Below are positions 42,856 to 49,753 of a stretch of DNA of 57,698 nt, piece by piece. Position 1 is the stretch's first letter, and the number at the start of each line of letters is the position of its first letter. A model generated the notes under the pieces. It was not told where the DNA came from. It did no database searches and worked only from the letters and a program-made list of their open reading frames with translations. The translations under genes were made by a program, and so were the position numbers. The stretch covers positions 1-57,698 of the forward strand of contig DAIMZM010000002.1 of the NCBI GenBank assembly GCA_036733985.1. The letters run 5' to 3'. The DNA is from DAIMZM01 sp036733985 (GTDB taxonomy: Bacteria > Bacillota > Dehalobacteriia > UBA4068).

Positions 42856-43622
42856 ACGTCTACACCACCAGGCCCACGGACGCGGCTTATCAGGAAATTA
42901 TGACCGAACGGGCCAGCCAAAACCGGCCGCCCCTTCTGGAATGCCGGGGCCTTTGCAAAAGCTACGGCAAAACCCCGGCTTTAAAAGACTTTAGCCTGAC
43001 TCTGCCCAGGGGCCGCATCATCGGCCTGCTGGGACCCAACGGCAGCGGCAAGACCACCCTGCTGAAGCTGGCTTGCGGCCTGATCAAGCCCAGCGCCGGG
43101 CAAATCCTCATCAACGGCCAGGCCCCGGGGATCGCCAGCAAAAAGGCGGTGGCCTATTTACCGGAAAAGACCTACCTTAATGATTGGATGCGCGTGCGGG
43201 ATATCCTTCGCCTGTTCCAGGAATTTTATGCTGATTTCCAGCAGGAGCGGGCCAAGGAAATGCTGAAAAACCTGAATATCCGGGAAGAGGCCCGGCTGAA
43301 AACCCTCTCCAAAGGCAATCAGGAAAAGGTGCAGCTGATCATGGTGATGAGCCGGGACGCGGAGCTGTTCCTGCTGGATGAGCCCATTGGCGGCGTGGAT
43401 CCGGCGGCCCGGGAATACATCGTCAATACGATTATCGGCAATTATAATGAAAACGCCACCGTCCTGATTTCCACCCATATCATTACCGATATCGAGACCG
43501 TGCTGGACGACGTCGTCTTCCTTAAAGAAGGCTGCCTGATGCTGGAAAGCCCGGTGGACCGGCTGCGGGAAGAAAGCGGCAAGTCAGTGGATCAGACTTT
43601 TAGGGAGGTGTTCAGATGCTAG
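42852..43622 (+). CDS. ABC transporter ATP-binding protein
   Basis: 256 residues. Walker A GPNGSGKTT (61-69), signature LSKGNQEKVQL (non-canonical LSKGN rather than LSGGQ), Walker B LFLLDEPIGGVDP, and H-loop ISTHI. Similar to the YtrB-like exporters linked to YtrA regulators. The first about 28 residues precede the ABC core and may be a tail or a mis-set start, but ATGA coupling to gntR supports it. Overlaps the permease by 7 nt. Confidence 0.92.
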   Translation: MNVYTTRPTDAAYQEIMTERASQNRPPLLECRGLCKSYGKTPALKDFSLTLPRGRIIGLLGPNGSGKTTLLKLACGLIKPSAGQILINGQAPGIASKKAVAYLPEKTYLNDWMRVRDILRLFQEFYADFQQERAKEMLKNLNIREEARLKTLSKGNQEKVQLIMVMSRDAELFLLDEPIGGVDPAAREYIVNTIIGNYNENATVLISTHIITDIETVLDDVVFLKEGCLMLESPVDRLREESGKSVDQTFREVFRC

Positions 43623-44431
43623 GGAAATTGATCAAATACGAATTCCGGGCTACTGCCCGCGCTTATCTGCCCATTTACGGGCTGATGGCCCTGCTGACCC
43701 TGTCCGTGCTGGTGGCCGGCGGCTATATGCAGGATGTGTCTTTGGTCAGCGGCCAGGGTCTCTGGTGGCGGGTGCTGCTGGTTTCCGTTTACGGCCTGAC
43801 GGTATTCGCCCTGCTGGTGCTGACTCTGATCGTCACGGTGAACCGCTTTTACAAAAATTTATTGGGTAATGAAGGCTATCTGATGTTCACCCTGCCGGTG
43901 ACCACGGCCCAGAACATCTTCGCCAAATTGCTCCCCTCCCTGGTCTGGATTTTTGTCAGTACGCTGGCGGTGGCCTTTTCCGCCATACTGCTCTTTGCCC
44001 AGGCGGATCTCCGGGCGGTGCTGGATGAGGTATTACCCGCTATCGGCAGAGCCATCCAGGATATGGGCCTGGGCAACTTCCTGCTGCTGGCCGGGGAAGT
44101 GATCATCCTGGCCCTGCTGGGCGCCGCCGCCACCCTGCTCAATATTTACCTGGCCCTGGCCATTGGCCAGTTGGCCAATGAGCACAAATTCCTGGCCTCC
44201 TTCGGCGCTTATCTGGGCCTGCAGTCTCTGGAGCAATTCCTGGTCCTGTTTCTGTCCTTTGCCGGCCGGACCCGCCTGACAGACTGGGGAGAATGGCTGA
44301 TCGAAAACCTGAACTCTCTTTCCGGCGTGCATACCACGCTGCTCCTGACCATCTTGGTTTCCCTGCTGTCCTGCGCCCTGCTCTATATCCCCACCTGGCT
44401 GCTGCTGGATAAGAAGCTGAACCTGTCCTAG
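43616..44431 (+). CDS. ABC transporter permease
   Basis: 271 residues, about six membrane segments (for example IYGLMALLTLSVLVAGGYM and LLAGEVIILALLGAAATLL). The ABC-2-type layout matches membrane partners of YtrB-like ATPases. NLLGNEGYLMFTLPVT is characteristic of clostridial permeases of this type. GGGAGG precedes the ATG. Substrate unknown; efflux or cell-envelope stress is likely. Confidence 0.85.
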   Translation: MLGKLIKYEFRATARAYLPIYGLMALLTLSVLVAGGYMQDVSLVSGQGLWWRVLLVSVYGLTVFALLVLTLIVTVNRFYKNLLGNEGYLMFTLPVTTAQNIFAKLLPSLVWIFVSTLAVAFSAILLFAQADLRAVLDEVLPAIGRAIQDMGLGNFLLLAGEVIILALLGAAATLLNIYLALAIGQLANEHKFLASFGAYLGLQSLEQFLVLFLSFAGRTRLTDWGEWLIENLNSLSGVHTTLLLTILVSLLSCALLYIPTWLLLDKKLNLS

Positions 44432-44465
44432 AGGCAGGCCGGGAGATCGTTCTTTATATTTGCGC

Positions 44466-44492
44466 AAAAGCCGGCCCTGGGGCCGGCTTTTT
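44466..44492 (+). terminator. Terminator of the GntR-ABC operon
   Basis: AAAAGCCGGCC/GGCCGGCTTTT stem with CTGG loop, then a T run. Confidence 0.88.
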
Positions 44493-44561
44493 GCTGCCGG
44501 GCCAGAATTTTCCCCAGCCTGCGGCAAGGTTTTTATGCCCCTTCCGCGAATAGATAATGTT

Positions 44562-46172
44562 ATGACTTACACCGCCTTATACCGCCGTTACCGGCCGCAA
44601 AAGTTTGAACAGCTGATCGGGCAGGAGCATATCAGCCGGGTGCTGTCTGCCGCCGTGACCAGGAACGGCCTGGTGCACGCCTATCTGTTCACCGGCCCCC
44701 GGGGCACGGGCAAAACGTCCGCCGCCCGCATCCTGGCCCGGGCAGTCAATTGCCAGCAGCCGGGGCCGGCAGGGGACCCCTGCGAAAGCTGCCCGGCCTG
44801 TTGCCGTTCCCGGGCCGGGGAAAGCATGGATATCATTGAGATCGACGCCGCTTCCAACCGGGGCATTGACGAGATCCGTGACCTCCGGGAACGGGTGAAG
44901 TATGCCCCGGCTCAGGAAAAGCGCAAAGTATATATCGTGGACGAAGTGCATATGCTGACAGCGGAAGCGTTTAACGCCCTGCTCAAGACCTTGGAGGAGC
45001 CGCCGGCCCATGTGGTGTTCATCTTCGCCACCACCGAGCCCCATAAAGTGCCCTTGCCGGTGCTTTCCCGCTGCCAGCGTTTTGATTTCCGCCGCATCAG
45101 CGATGAGGATATCCGGGCCCATCTGCTGGAAATCGCCCAGGCGGAACAGATCCCCCTGGACGAAGAGGCGGCCCGGCTGATCAGCCGCAAGGCGGAAGGT
45201 GGCATGCGGGACGCGGTGAGCCTGCTGGATCAATGCGCTGCCGTGGGCCAGGGCCGGGTGGACGAAGCCGCGGTCACGGCTCTCTTGGGCATTGCGGACC
45301 GGGCTTTCATCGCCCAACTGCTAAAGCTGGTGCTGGATCAGGATATTCCCGCGATGCTCCAGGCCGTGGATCAGCTGTTGCGGGAGGGGAAGGATTTGCG
45401 CCAGGCCCTGGCAGATCTCCTGGAAATCGCCAGGGATACCCTGATCAAGGTACTGGAACACCAGGCCCCGGCAGAGTGGGCCGGCTATCCGCCGGCGGCT
45501 TTCCTCAGCCTGCTGCAGGATTTAGCTGATCTGGACGGCAAGCTGCGCTACGCCCTCTCCCCCCGCATCTCCCTGGAACTGGCCCTGATCAAAGCCTGCG
45601 GTATCCCCGCCCTGGAAAGCGCCCTGGCCGGGGAACCTATCGGGCAGCCCGCCCCAGCGGCAAAGCCTGCTCCCACGGCAAAGCCCGCTCCCACGGCAAA
45701 GCCCGCTCCAGCGGCAAAGCCCGCCCCCACGCCAAAGCCCGCGCCCACGCCAAAGCCCGCGCCCACGCCAAAGCCCGCCCCCGGGGCGAAGCCCATGCTG
45801 CCGGACTCCCATCAGGGCGGCCAGGCCCCCGGGGCTGATCTGGAAAAGATCCAAGCCCTGTGGCCGGAGATCCTGAAAAGGCTGGAGAGCAAAAACGCCG
45901 GCGCGGCTGAGCTGATGAAGGACGCCTGCCCCGCCAGACTGGAGGGGCGGCGGCTCTTGCTGGATCTGCCCCCGGATTTGGCTTTGATGCTGGACAGCGT
46001 CAATAAACCGGGCCAATACAAGACCCTGATCGAAAACGCGCTGAACAGCGCCTGTAAGGCCGCCTTCACCATCCAGGCTTTTGCCGGGGAGCCCCGGCAG
46101 CGGGAGGCGGAGGCGGAAGAACCGACCCTGGGGGATCTGGACGCCCCCCCGGAGCAGCCCAGCTTTTTCTGA
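44562..46172 (+). CDS. dnaX: DNA polymerase III subunit tau/gamma
   Basis: 536 residues from the family-consensus start MTYTALYRRYRPQ. AAA+ clamp-loader ATPase: Walker A GPRGTGKTS (45-52), zinc module cysteines 64, 74, 77 and 80, Walker B VDEVHML and sensor TTEPHKVP; domain III to about 365. A Pro/Ala/Lys hexapeptide linker follows, then a C-terminal tau-like domain that contacts the polymerase. No strong ribosome site precedes 44562; ATG 44535 (nine codons earlier, in frame, AAGG upstream) is an alternative. Followed by ybaB and recR as in Bacillus. Confidence 0.95.
   Translation: MTYTALYRRYRPQKFEQLIGQEHISRVLSAAVTRNGLVHAYLFTGPRGTGKTSAARILARAVNCQQPGPAGDPCESCPACCRSRAGESMDIIEIDAASNRGIDEIRDLRERVKYAPAQEKRKVYIVDEVHMLTAEAFNALLKTLEEPPAHVVFIFATTEPHKVPLPVLSRCQRFDFRRISDEDIRAHLLEIAQAEQIPLDEEAARLISRKAEGGMRDAVSLLDQCAAVGQGRVDEAAVTALLGIADRAFIAQLLKLVLDQDIPAMLQAVDQLLREGKDLRQALADLLEIARDTLIKVLEHQAPAEWAGYPPAAFLSLLQDLADLDGKLRYALSPRISLELALIKACGIPALESALAGEPIGQPAPAAKPAPTAKPAPTAKPAPAAKPAPTPKPAPTPKPAPTPKPAPGAKPMLPDSHQGGQAPGADLEKIQALWPEILKRLESKNAGAAELMKDACPARLEGRRLLLDLPPDLALMLDSVNKPGQYKTLIENALNSACKAAFTIQAFAGEPRQREAEAEEPTLGDLDAPPEQPSFF
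45648..45791 (+). repeat. Tandem 18-bp repeat inside dnaX
   Basis: Eight units encoding PAPxxK (PAPAAK, PAPTAK, PAPTPK, PAPGAK). It forms a flexible, basic linker between the ATPase region and the tau tail. Unit number may vary between strains through slippage. Confidence 0.9.
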
Positions 46173-46220
46173 ACTGAAAGATCCCCTTCAGATCAATATT
46201 TGATAAACGGAGGCAATACC

Positions 46221-46535
46221 ATGGGCATGAATATGCAGAATTTGATGAAGCAAGCACAAAAAATGCAGCGGGAAATGGCTAAGGCCCAGGAGGAGCTGGC
46301 CCAAACCGAGGTGCAGGGCAGCAGCGGCGGGGGCTTGGTCACGGTAACGGCCAATGGGGCCCAGCAAATCCTGGCCATTGCTATTTCCCCGGAAATCGTG
46401 GATCCGGAAGATGTGGAAATGCTGGAAGACCTGGTGCTGGCCGCGGTGAAGGACGCCATGGCCAATGCCCAGGCCCTGGCTTCGGAAAAAATGGGCCGGG
46501 CCACCGGCGGCATGAACCTGCCGGGGATGTTCTGA
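46221..46535 (+). CDS. ybaB: YbaB/EbfC nucleoid-associated protein
   Basis: 104 residues. MNMQNLMKQAQKMQREMAKAQEEL helix, then the beta core GGLVTVTANGAQQI and ISPEIVDPEDVEMLEDLV. DNA-binding dimer. Start 46221 follows GGAGG; an upstream TTG is in frame but spans the ribosome site. Its stop overlaps the recR start by one base. Confidence 0.96.
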   Translation: MGMNMQNLMKQAQKMQREMAKAQEELAQTEVQGSSGGGLVTVTANGAQQILAIAISPEIVDPEDVEMLEDLVLAAVKDAMANAQALASEKMGRATGGMNLPGMF

Positions 46536-47137
46536 TGCCCTATCAGTATCCCCCCAGCCTGAACCGGCTCATCAATCAGCTGGCCGCCCTGCCCGGCCTG
46601 GGCGCCAAGGCTGCCCAGCGCCTGGCCTTCCATTTGCTGAAAGTGGAGCGGGAGAACGCCCTGGGCCTGGCCCAGGCCATTGAGGAGGCCCGGGCGCGCA
46701 TCCGTCCCTGCCCGGTGTGCGGCAATTTTACGGATCAGCGGCTTTGCCCGGTCTGCAGCGATGCTTCCCGGGATCAAAGCCTGCTCTGCGTGGTGGAAAG
46801 CGTGGCGGATATCATCGCCATGGAGCGCTCCGGCAATTACCGGGGCCTCTACCATGTGCTGGGCGGGGCCATTTCCCCCCTGGACGGCATCGGCCCGGAT
46901 CAGCTCCGGGTCGCCTCCCTGATCAGCCGGGTGGAGCAGGGGCGGATCAAGGAGATCATCATGGCCACCAACCCCAATCCGGAGGGGGAGGCCACTGCCG
47001 AATACCTGGCCCAAAAGCTGAAAAGGCCGAATCTGGCCATCACCCGTCTGGCCCATGGCATGCCCGTCGGCGGCGCTTTGGCCTTTGTGGACGAAGCCAC
47101 CCTGGAACTGGCCATGGCCGGGCGCAAGGCGTTATAG
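46535..47137 (+). CDS. recR: Recombination protein RecR
   Basis: 200 residues. HhH region LAALPGLGAKAAQRLAFHLL, Cys4 zinc finger CPVCGNFTDQRLCPVC, Toprim domain CVVESVADIIAMER, and the C-terminal HGMPVGGALAFVDEATLELA. Acts with RecF/RecO in gap repair. Completes dnaX-ybaB-recR. No bofA follows, unlike Bacillus. Confidence 0.97.
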   Translation: MPYQYPPSLNRLINQLAALPGLGAKAAQRLAFHLLKVERENALGLAQAIEEARARIRPCPVCGNFTDQRLCPVCSDASRDQSLLCVVESVADIIAMERSGNYRGLYHVLGGAISPLDGIGPDQLRVASLISRVEQGRIKEIIMATNPNPEGEATAEYLAQKLKRPNLAITRLAHGMPVGGALAFVDEATLELAMAGRKAL

Positions 47138-47167
47138 GCGTCCTTAGGGTTTAGGCTGCGTCAAAGC

Positions 47168-47195
47168 AACCGCCCCGGCGCAGGGGCGGTTTTTT
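47168..47195 (+). terminator. Terminator of dnaX-ybaB-recR
   Basis: AACCGCCCC/GGGGCGGTT stem followed by TTTTTT. Confidence 0.9.
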
Positions 47196-47224
47196 GGCGT
47201 AGCGAAGGGATGCGGGGGCTGTGG

Positions 47225-47449
47225 CTATTTTTTCGCCCTGGGATAGGGCCTGGCCTCATTGGTGAGGCCGGCCAGGTAATCCAGGCTGGTTTTATAGAAG
47301 ATGGCCAGCTTGGCCAGGACCGCCAGCGGCGTTTCCCGCTCGCCCCGCTCATAGCGGGAATAAAGGGAGCGGTCGCATTGTAAATAGTCCGCTACCTGCT
47401 GCTGGGTTAAATCATGATCCTCCCGCAGATCCCGGATCCTCAGCCGCAT
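47225..47449 (-). CDS. Small XRE-family HTH regulator
   Basis: 74 residues, almost entirely one HTH_3 domain: LREDHDLTQQQVADYLQCDRSLYSRYERGERETP, then LAKLAIFYKTSLDYLAGLT. A short basic tail follows. Start 47449 has GGGGTG six bases upstream; ATG 47455 and GTG 47458 are in frame. A TATAAT lies at 47472-47467. It is divergent from a small acidic protein, a layout typical of a repressor with its regulated partner. Confidence 0.88.
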   Translation of the reverse strand: MRLRIRDLREDHDLTQQQVADYLQCDRSLYSRYERGERETPLAVLAKLAIFYKTSLDYLAGLTNEARPYPRAKK

Positions 47450-47512
47450 TTTCATCACCCCGGACTATTATAAAATGGGACAATATGTCACGTCGGCATT
47501 TGTGTCTATTTG

Positions 47513-47525
47513 TCACATAATGTGA
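47513..47525. promoter_or_regulatory. Palindrome TCACAT-A-ATGTGA over a promoter
   Basis: Perfect 13-bp palindrome overlapping a possible -10 (CATAAT, 47516-47521; TCGGCA lies 17 bp upstream) for the small plus-strand gene. A half-site TGTCAC recurs at 47486-47491. Candidate operator for the divergent HTH protein. Confidence 0.45.
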
Positions 47526-47539
47526 ACGAGGTGATGCTG

Positions 47540-47749
47540 ATGACGGATTATAAATCCCTGTATTTTTCCTTATATAACGCGGTTTCCGACGCCTTGGAAA
47601 TTCTGGAGGACGCTCAGATAGCAGGGGAAAACGCCTATAGTGAAAGCAGTGATGACAGGCCGCTTCTGACCCTGCTTCAGCCGGAGAACAAAGAACAGGC
47701 CGACAACCCGCCTATTCTCCAAAACCGCTTCCTAACACTAAAAGGGTAG
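47540..47749 (+). CDS. Small acidic protein of unknown function
   Basis: 69 residues. TDYKSLYFSLYNAVSDALEIL is a helical N terminus seen in many unnamed clostridial and phage small proteins; the rest is acidic and polar, ending in LKG. The ATG follows GAGGTGATGCTG. The stop codon lies in the 5' arm of the terminator. Divergent from the XRE regulator and probably controlled by it. Confidence 0.65.
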   Translation: MTDYKSLYFSLYNAVSDALEILEDAQIAGENAYSESSDDRPLLTLLQPENKEQADNPPILQNRFLTLKG

Positions 47750-47778
47750 CCGGCTTATTGTGGGCCGGCTACCCTTTT
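47740..47778. terminator. Bidirectional terminator between small protein and prmC
   Basis: 15-bp perfect stem AAAAGGGTAGCCGGC/GCCGGCTACCCTTTT, 9-nt loop, A/T tracts on both sides. Confidence 0.9.
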
Positions 47779-47823
47779 AAAGTTTCTTTTTGCTTCTTTC
47801 TCACAAGAAAAGAACGGTTTTAA
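47773..47823 (+). repeat. Dispersed hairpin repeat, copy C
   Basis: Plus-strand CTTTTAAAGTTTC, then TTGCTTCTTTCT and CAAGAAAAGAACGG. Same order as copy A on the opposite strand. It runs from the terminator into the last codon of prmC. Confidence 0.55.
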
Positions 47824-48665
47824 ACCCCGGCCAGGATGCCCCGGGCCCGGCCGCCATAGTCCAGATACTGGCGGCGGATGGCGAAGCCCTGGCCTTCCAG
47901 GAGCCGCCTGACTGCCGGGGCTTGATCGTCCCCATGTTCCAGCAGCAGCAGGCCTTCCGGCTTCAGATAAGGCCGGGCCCCCGCTGCCAGGCAACGGTAG
48001 AAGGCCAGGCCGTCCAGGCCGCCGTCCAGGGCCAGGCTGGGCTCAAAGGCCAGGTTCGGCAGGGCCGCCAGCTCGGCGCTGGGGATATAAGGGGGATTGG
48101 CCAGGATCAGGTCATAGCGGGAACCGGGGGGCAGGGCTGCCAGCAGATCCCCCTGATAGAGGGCGACCCGTTGGGTCAGCTTCAAGGCGTCCCGGTTTTG
48201 TCCGGCCAGGGCCAGGGCGTCAGGGGAAATATCGCAGCAGGCCACCCCAGCCTTGGGCAAATAGAAAGCCAGGGCCAGGCCAAAAGCGCCGTTGCCGCAG
48301 CAGATATCGGCGATCTCCGGGGCCTCCGCCTCCTGGAGCAGGGCTACGGCGGCTTCCACCAGGCATTCGCTGTCGCCCCGGGGGATCAGCGCCCCTGGGC
48401 CGCAGGCCAATTTCAGGCCCATGAATTCCGTCTCTCCCAGCACATATTGGAGGGGTTCGCCAGTGGCCAGCCGGGCCAGATAAGCGTCGGCAGCGTCCCG
48501 AGGCAGCTCCTTTTGGCTATAAAGGGGCAGATCCCGCAGGGGGCAGCGGCAGAGGAAAGCCGCTAGCCAGCGGGCGGCGGAGCGGGCTTCGGCCCTGTCG
48601 CCGGCGGCGTAACCCTCCGCCAGCAGCCTGGCTTGCAGATAAGTGACCAAATCCGATAGCTTCAT
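47820..48665 (-). CDS. prmC: Release factor glutamine methyltransferase
   Basis: 281 residues. Helical N domain with VLGETEFMGLKL, SAM motif I IADICCGNGAFGLALA, and the glutamine-binding NPPYIP. It methylates the GGQ glutamine of RF1/RF2. It lies 20 bp after prfA, its substrate gene. Weak AGAGG before the ATG. Motif I reads CCGNGAFG rather than the common GTGSGAIG; still compatible with SAM binding. Confidence 0.95.
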   Translation of the reverse strand: MKLSDLVTYLQARLLAEGYAAGDRAEARSAARWLAAFLCRCPLRDLPLYSQKELPRDAADAYLARLATGEPLQYVLGETEFMGLKLACGPGALIPRGDSECLVEAAVALLQEAEAPEIADICCGNGAFGLALAFYLPKAGVACCDISPDALALAGQNRDALKLTQRVALYQGDLLAALPPGSRYDLILANPPYIPSAELAALPNLAFEPSLALDGGLDGLAFYRCLAAGARPYLKPEGLLLLEHGDDQAPAVRRLLEGQGFAIRRQYLDYGGRARGILAGV

Positions 48666-48685
48666 TTGCGCGGCCTCTTTTTAGC

Positions 48686-49750
48686 TTATTCCTCTTTCAG
48701 GCGCTGGGCTTGGTCATTGGTGATCAGAGCGTCGATGAACTCTTCCAGCTCGCCCTGGAGGATGGCTTCCAGCCGGTAGACGGTCAGGCCGATGCGGTGA
48801 TCCGTGACCCGGCGCTCGGGAAAATTATAGGTGCGGATGCGCTCGGAGCGGTCGCCGCTGCCCACCATGCTCTTACGGACGCTGGCGGAGGCAGCCGCCG
48901 CTTCCTCCTGCATTTTTTCCATGACCCGGGAGCGCAGCACCCGCATGGCCTTGGCCTTGTTCTTGATCTGGCTTTTTTCATCCTGGCAGCTGACCACGAT
49001 GCCGGTGGGCAGATGGGTGATGCGCACCGCGCTTTGGGTGGTGTTTACGCATTGGCCCCCGGGGCCGGTGGCGCAGAACAGGTCGATGCGGATCTCATTG
49101 GCGTTGATCTCCACTTCCACTTCCTCGGCTTCGGGCAGCACAGCCACGGTGGCGGCGCTGGTATGGATGCGGCCCGAGCTTTCCGTACTGGGCACCCGCT
49201 GCACCCGGTGGACGCCGGATTCAAATTTCAGGCGGGAATAAGCGCCTTTGCCCTCGATGAGCATGATTACTTCCTTGACCCCGCCGATATCGGTGAAATT
49301 GGCGTCCATCAGCTCCATATGCCAGCGATGCTTTTCCGCGTAATGCTGGTACATGCGGAACAGGTCCCCGGCGAACAGGGCGGCTTCCTCTCCGCCGGTG
49401 CCGGCCCGGATCTCCAGGATGACGTTCTTGGCGTCATTGGGGTCTTTCGGCAGCAGCAGCAGCTTTAATTGCTCCCGCAGCTGTTCCAGCTTCTCCTTGC
49501 CGGCCTCCATCTCTTCCTCAGCCAGCTCGGCCAGCTCCGGGTCGCTTTTATCCGCGGCCAGCAGCTCCGCTTCCTGTACCGCCGTTTCGGTGGCCGCGTA
49601 ATCCCGGTAAGCCATCACCACATCTTCCAGCTCGGCCCGGGCTTTCACATGCTTTTGCCATTCGCTTTGGTCGGCAATGACCTTTGGGTCGGAAACCAGC
49701 TGGGTCAGGCGGTCAAATTTTTCGTTCAGGGCTGCCAGTTTTTCGATCAT
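48686..49750 (-). CDS. prfA: Peptide chain release factor 1
   Basis: 354 residues. Reads UAA and UAG. The GGQ catalytic motif is in CATGPGGQCVNTTQSAVRI; the stop-codon PxT motif is PST in RVQRVPSTESSGRIHTS. N-terminal coiled coil is intact. The ATG is three bases after the DUF1385 stop, and its weak ribosome site (GAGG, 14 bases away) lies inside that coding end, so expression probably depends on coupling. Confidence 0.97.
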   Translation of the reverse strand: MIEKLAALNEKFDRLTQLVSDPKVIADQSEWQKHVKARAELEDVVMAYRDYAATETAVQEAELLAADKSDPELAELAEEEMEAGKEKLEQLREQLKLLLLPKDPNDAKNVILEIRAGTGGEEAALFAGDLFRMYQHYAEKHRWHMELMDANFTDIGGVKEVIMLIEGKGAYSRLKFESGVHRVQRVPSTESSGRIHTSAATVAVLPEAEEVEVEINANEIRIDLFCATGPGGQCVNTTQSAVRITHLPTGIVVSCQDEKSQIKNKAKAMRVLRSRVMEKMQEEAAAASASVRKSMVGSGDRSERIRTYNFPERRVTDHRIGLTVYRLEAILQGELEEFIDALITNDQAQRLKEE

Positions 49751-49753
49751 AAT

